Of a stretch of DNA of 63,884 nucleotides, positions 60,545 through 63,884 are shown in pieces. The translations under genes were made by a program, and so were the position numbers. The number at the start of each line of letters is the position of its first letter. Within the stretch, counting starts at the first letter, position 1. The notes under the pieces were generated by a model, which was not told the DNA's origin, searched no databases, and saw only the letters and a list, made by a program, of their open reading frames with translations. Location: contig NZ_JRUQ01000026.1 in NCBI RefSeq assembly GCF_000773975.1, positions 1 through 63,884 of the forward strand, in the 5' to 3' direction. The DNA is from Erwinia typographi. Lineage in GTDB: Bacteria > Pseudomonadota > Gammaproteobacteria > Enterobacterales > Enterobacteriaceae.

Positions 60545-60646
60545 GATGCATACTCCTCTCTGCGTTGACGGACGGGGCATTACAGTGAGAACCCTGTCCG
60601 CTGATATGGTCCCCGCCGTATGGCGGAGAACCGGTAATCGTTATTT

Positions 60647-61030
60647 TCAGGCCACGTCCGCGCTGAACATGGCGTACCCGGCAGCCAGCTGCACGGCCAG
60701 ATAACGTACCGCGTAGTCCCAGGCACCTTCACCCAGGTCACCGAACGCCGACCGCACGTACTGACCGGCAGCCACCCAGGCACTGACGTAAGCCAGCGCC
60801 AGTAGCGGACGGGGCTGTGACCAGTCAGTCACGCTGGCGCACACCTGCTCCGCCATCCCAACCAGGACACCGCACAGCAGCTCTGCACGCTCTTCCAGAG
60901 GCAACCGCTGCTCACGCAGGGAAATCTGCTGCGTCAGACCGGCAGCCATCACCGGGCTGAAGCCCTTAAGCCCATATCTTTCCGAGGGTTCCTGAGCGGC
61001 GGTTTTGACGTTGACGTTGTGTGTGCTCAT
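60647..61030 (-). CDS. Leading-region paralog B (unknown function)
   Basis: 127 residues from ATG 61030, GGGGAGA upstream. Paralog of the product at 57507-57890: the N-terminal ~22 residues are almost the same, and the C-terminal half shares DYAVR, VQLAAG and AMFSADVA-type sequence. All-helical. It lies immediately downstream of repeat copy B and upstream of ssb, so it may be the first gene expressed from that repeat. Confidence 0.7.
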   Translation of the reverse strand: MSTHNVNVKTAAQEPSERYGLKGFSPVMAAGLTQQISLREQRLPLEERAELLCGVLVGMAEQVCASVTDWSQPRPLLALAYVSAWVAAGQYVRSAFGDLGEGAWDYAVRYLAVQLAAGYAMFSADVA

Positions 61031-61513
61031 GCTGTATCTCCCCTGTCGGTGGTTATGTTTATCTCTCGTCGGGACCTTTCGCGGCGAAGGGCGAAGTTGC
61101 GACGGATGACAGATGAACGCAGGGGCGTCACCGGAGGCCGCAGCGCAAGCGAGCAGAGCGAGTGCGAACGGGCGAGGAACGGCGAAGCGTACCCTTGCGG
61201 GCAGATGGCAGACGGTGCGACGAACAGCCCTCCGCGTAAGGACTGATGAGAGATGACCACCGCCCCCGGAAAGAGAATGAACACACCCGGACCACCGGAA
61301 CGGGGGGACGCCATGAGAGCACCGGCAGCCTTACCGCCGGTGTGGTGAAAGCGGCGCGCCCGGAACGGCCGCAGCAAGCGCAGGTGTTGCGTCAGGATGG
61401 AAGCCCGCTGCTCCCGCAGGGCCGCAGGACCGGAGGGGCCGGGCAGAGACAGCCCGCTGGCTCTGTGCGAAGCACGACAGCCGTGTCCCGCAGGGATGAC
61501 GCCCGCACCAGGA
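60963..61513 (-). repeat. ~550-bp direct repeat, copy B: candidate single-strand promoter (Frpo/ssi-like)
   Basis: Nearly identical to copy A (57823-58374); positions are offset by 3140 bases on the left and 3139 on the right. It covers the 5' end of paralog B and the GC-rich non-coding stretch upstream. Identity stops sharply at 61513 on one side and fades within the paralog coding sequence on the other. See copy A for the suggested role. Confidence 0.6.
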
Positions 61514-61852
61514 GAAAGCCTGTCTGTATCCACCACAGGAAAAAGAATCAACATCATCAGTACCACAGTAAATAACGGTGACCGGTTCAGATATTCACCT
61601 GATAAACCGTGCTGAAGGTGTGCCCGGCGGGTGGCGCCGCAGGCGCGGCCGGAAGGCACACCGCCGCCGCAGGCGGCAGGGTTTTACGCCGGTGCCGGAG
61701 TTATCCACAAGCGCTGGGGATATGCAGGCCGGAATTCTGTTAATAAGTGGCTCATGTGTCTGGAATAATTCAACTGAAACGCGGGTATCATAAAATGGTC
61801 ATATTACGAACAATTAACCACGACCAGATAAAGGGCTTCCCTGCCCGCACGG
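61514..61852. other. Intergenic region with a long hairpin and a DnaA box
   Basis: About 340 bases without a credible gene. GGTGTGCC (61617-61624) and GGCACACC (61655-61662) form a strong GC-rich stem, followed by a smaller hairpin GCCGCCGCAGGCGGC (61662-61676 area). A perfect DnaA-box consensus TTATCCACA is at 61701-61709. Confidence 0.5.
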
Positions 61853-62263
61853 TTAATCTTCCAGCGTCCTTCTTATCTGCTGTATCGCCTCCCGCGTGGC
61901 CGGGTAGAGACGTTCAGCGGCCCCCTCCCCGCTTTCTGTGTCGGTACGGCGCAGAAACTCCCCCGCCAGCGTGACGACGCGGCTGAGCACCTCAGCCGGG
62001 ACGGTCACTTCACGCTGCGCCCTGACCTCCTCACGCTGGCTGCTGACGAGTGCCTGTATGGTTGTCATGCTCACGCCGTACTCATGCACGTCGTCCAGGT
62101 CATTAATCTGGCGCACAACGTCAGCCGCCTCCGTTCCCGTCAGGTTGTACCCCTCTGCATAATCCCTGACGGCCGCCTCAGACCAGACAATCAGGGTAAG
62201 CCGTTCGTCCGCCCGCCAGTTCTGCAACAGCTGCGCGCATAATTCGTTAATCGTTCCGTACAT
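61853..62263 (-). CDS. DUF1380-family leading-region protein
   Basis: 136 residues from ATG 62263 with CGGAGAG upstream. The start MYGTINELCAQLLQNWRADE followed by LIVWSEAAVRDYAEGYNLT matches DUF1380, a family common in F-type leading regions with no known activity. Helical and acidic. Confidence 0.8.
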   Translation of the reverse strand: MYGTINELCAQLLQNWRADERLTLIVWSEAAVRDYAEGYNLTGTEAADVVRQINDLDDVHEYGVSMTTIQALVSSQREEVRAQREVTVPAEVLSRVVTLAGEFLRRTDTESGEGAAERLYPATREAIQQIRRTLED

Positions 62264-62308
62264 GGTTTCTCTCCGCTAATGTGGGCGGCCACCGCCGCCC
62301 CGTGGTTG

Positions 62309-62740
62309 TCAGTCAAGTGCGCGAAATATCGCGGTGGCTTCGGGGTGCGTTTCAGCAAAGTCCATCAGCTGGCGCCAGCGCAGGGTGAAATGCGCGCAAA
62401 GCGCCTCCTGGTCATGCCGCGCATAAAGGTGGCTGCGGTGATTGAGCACCAGCGCGGTGATGATGATGCCTGCCGCGTCGGCGGATACGTCCGCCACCGC
62501 CCCGTTATCAGGATTTTCGAAGCGCCACGTTCCCGCTGGCGGCACCATGTAGCCGCCCGTTCCCGCCAGGCGCATAAACGCCCATTCACCGCCGCTGTAA
62601 TCAGTGAGGTATTTCCCGGCATACACGTACGCGCTGATTTCGGCACGCAGATAATCCGTGGAGAATAAGCGGGGCAGAAAGCGCGGGCGCTCTGCGGGTG
62701 AAACTTCATACGCGTCAGGATGTACTGTGGTGGTCTGCAT
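62309..62740 (-). CDS. klcA: KlcA/ArdB-type antirestriction protein
   Basis: 143 residues from ATG 62740; earlier in-frame codons lack a ribosome site. FLPRLFSTDYLRAEISAYVYAGKYLTDYSGGEW, FMRLAGTGGYMVPP and the C-terminal LRWRQLMDFAETHPEA are the KlcA/ArdB signature. It protects incoming plasmid DNA from type I restriction, fitting its place in the leading region. Confidence 0.93.
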   Translation of the reverse strand: MQTTTVHPDAYEVSPAERPRFLPRLFSTDYLRAEISAYVYAGKYLTDYSGGEWAFMRLAGTGGYMVPPAGTWRFENPDNGAVADVSADAAGIIITALVLNHRSHLYARHDQEALCAHFTLRWRQLMDFAETHPEATAIFRALD

Positions 62741-63095
62741 GGCAGCCTCTCCGTGGTTAAATGTGATGCGGCGCGGGCTTGCGCCGTGACCACACCAGAG
62801 ACGGGCGAAAAGCGGAGAGCGCCAGAGCACCGCCGGAAGCCGCAGCGCAAAGTTTTTGCGGGCTGAATGCCCGTAAAAGCTGCGAACGGGTGACCAGGTG
62901 GCTTGCGTACTCTTGCGATCGCAGCGGCCCGGCTAAGGTTCGGGCACGGCGTAAGCCCTCACAACGCCGGTGCGGGCAGAGGTAAATTCCCGGAAGGACG
63001 CGGCCCGCAGGGTGGCGGCCGGGCAGACAGTGGAGCGACGCGACATCCTTATACCGTCACGGCAAAAGCGGGCCAGCTCACCGGCCCGTCTGCTT
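62741..63095. other. GC-rich non-coding region upstream of klcA, distantly like the 550-bp repeats
   Basis: About 355 bases without a credible gene. The block around 62822-62900 (GCCGGAAGCCGCAGCGCAAA ... GCGAACGGGTG) echoes the corresponding block of the 550-bp repeats (GGAGGCCGCAGCGCAAGCGA ... GCGAACGGGCG). A hairpin with arms GCGGGC/GCCCG lies at ~62857-62873. It may be a diverged third copy of the same control element. Confidence 0.4.
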
Positions 63096-63317
63096 TCAGT
63101 CCTTAAATGCGTGTTCCATTTCATTCGCCTGTTTATACAGCACCAGTAGCTGCTCATTCATCTGGCTTATTATCTGTCCGGCCAGCCGCGCGGTAAGGTC
63201 GGAGCACCCGTAAAAGTAGCGGGCTTCAAGCCCGCGCATCTGCTGACGCAGTTCAAAGAAAGCCGCTGCCAGCGCGGCCACGTCTGCCCTGAGTTCTTCA
63301 TTTCCGGTGTAATTCAT
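63096..63317 (-). CDS. Unknown small leading-region protein
   Basis: 73 residues from ATG 63317, AGGAGATAAC upstream. Mostly helical (LRADVAALAAAFFELRQQMRG), probably a small coiled-coil protein. Found next to the DNA methylase as in other F-type leading regions; no function known. Confidence 0.6.
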   Translation of the reverse strand: MNYTGNEELRADVAALAAAFFELRQQMRGLEARYFYGCSDLTARLAGQIISQMNEQLLVLYKQANEMEHAFKD

Positions 63318-63335
63318 GACGTTATCTCCTGCCGG

Positions 63336-63884
63336 TTATGCCACGCGGGCCATGCGGGCTTCTGCCAGACGGCGCTGGCCTGCCGCGTGGTACTGCTCAA
63401 GCATCTCGATGCCAATCCACCGGCGCCCGGTCTGCTCCGCCGCCACGCAGGTGGAGCCGCTGCCAGCGAATGGGTCCATGACGATGGCGCCGGGCTGCGT
63501 GAAGCTTTCAATCAGCGGCCGCAGGATGCTGACCGGCTTTTCCGTCGGATGGTGACGGTTGCCGGTGTACTCCCAGGGCATCACGTCCGGCAGCGGTTTC
63601 TGCGGCAGCGGCGGGCGCCCTTTGGCGAGCACGTAGGCGCTTTCGTGCTGGTAGCCGACGAAGGCGGATTTCGAGGCATAAGGTTTGGTAAACACCAGAT
63701 GACCCACCACGCGGAACCCGGCTGCCTTCCACGCCTGCATAAACAGGTCAACCCGGTTCCAGCCGTAAAAGCTGACCATCAGGCTGTTATCTTTCAGCAC
63801 GCGGTACATCTCGCGGCTTGCGGGTGCCAGCCAGTCGCCATTTTTATCGTTGGCGATGGTGCGACCGGAACGGTCGGTAAAGCC
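63336..63884 (-). CDS. DNA methyltransferase (N6_N4-type), 5' end outside window
   Basis: The frame is open to the window edge (first codons GFTDRSGRTIAND). Downstream landmarks are HHPTEKPVSILRPLIESFTQPG and DPFAGSGSTCVAAEQTGRRWIGIEM, the FxGxG cofactor-binding motif I and its neighbours placed after the catalytic region, the order of beta-class enzymes. The catalytic DPPY motif would lie in the missing part. Plasmid-borne relatives in F leading regions are solitary methylases that may shield the entering plasmid from restriction. Confidence 0.9.
   Translation of the reverse strand, partial: GFTDRSGRTIANDKNGDWLAPASREMYRVLKDNSLMVSFYGWNRVDLFMQAWKAAGFRVVGHLVFTKPYASKSAFVGYQHESAYVLAKGRPPLPQKPLPDVMPWEYTGNRHHPTEKPVSILRPLIESFTQPGAIVMDPFAGSGSTCVAAEQTGRRWIGIEMLEQYHAAGQRRLAEARMARVA

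Noticed and set aside
1..63884. CRISPR array, tRNA, rRNA, antibiotic- or metal-resistance genes
   Set aside because: None recognised on either strand. The only regular repeats are the partition palindromes, oriT repeats and leading-region repeats, none with CRISPR spacing.

Overview
The window is a contiguous piece of an F-like conjugative plasmid from an Enterobacterales host, most like plasmids of the Klebsiella/Enterobacter/Raoultella/Pantoea group. The evidence is an IncFII-type replicon (RepA, Tap leader peptide, antisense RNAI, CopB), an F-type transfer operon in nearly canonical order, and an F-type leading region. No rRNA, tRNA, CRISPR array or recognisable antibiotic-resistance gene is visible.

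Layout from left to right. (1) 1-1.9 kb: the 3' end of a umuC-like polymerase gene and a small parA/parB partition operon, embedded in copies of a GCTGCAAGATTGCAGC palindrome. (2) 2-4.3 kb: an AT-rich accessory patch. It carries an orphan gene with a Cys-His arrangement like that of CNF1/BLF1 deamidase toxins, a TniR-type resolvase with its res site, and a Tn402-like end that cuts a TIR-domain gene. (3) 4.8-19.3 kb: a GC-rich type VI secretion block, tssL, vgrG, a Tle3-like lipase effector, its lipoprotein immunity partner, PAAR, an unknown membrane protein, tssM, tssJ, tssF and tssG. The sheath, Hcp, ClpV, TssA, TssE and TssK are not in the window. (4) 19.4-21.2 kb: a shortened TPR-like gene and non-coding DNA holding a 207-bp miniature Tn3-family element with a complete res-like site, then the probable oriR. 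(5) 21.2-22.8 kb: the replicon. (6) 23-52.3 kb: the transfer operon on the minus strand, read from traA through L, E, K, B, V, C, trbI, W, U, trbC, N, F, trbB, H, G, a TraS-position gene, D and I to nuc. (7) 52.6-54.9 kb: a divergent regulator with five predicted helix-turn-helix units where F has traJ/traY, then traM and oriT. (8) 54.9-63.9 kb: the leading region, with a lytic transglycosylase, an LPD29-domain protein, small unknown genes, a PemIK-type toxin-antitoxin pair, ssb, a DUF1380 protein, a KlcA/ArdB antirestriction protein and a DNA methyltransferase that runs off the end.

How it works together. TraM, TraI and TraD process DNA at oriT (predicted nick 54798/54799) and pass it to the F-type T4SS. 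The plus strand should enter the recipient 5' end first. All but one of the leading genes are on the minus strand, so they can be transcribed with the incoming single strand as template. Two almost identical 550-bp repeats in front of paralogous genes are good candidates for Frpo/ssi-type single-strand promoters.

Departures from F: no TraT, TraJ, TraY, TraX or FinO is recognisable; a DsbA-like protein, a phage-like protein and several unknown small proteins sit inside the operon; and the regulator is unfamiliar. The least-explained items are the orphan Cys-His protein (2078-2677), the five-HTH regulator (52595-53944), the partial plasmid T6SS and the miniature Tn3 element. All functions are inferred by reading; no database search was run.
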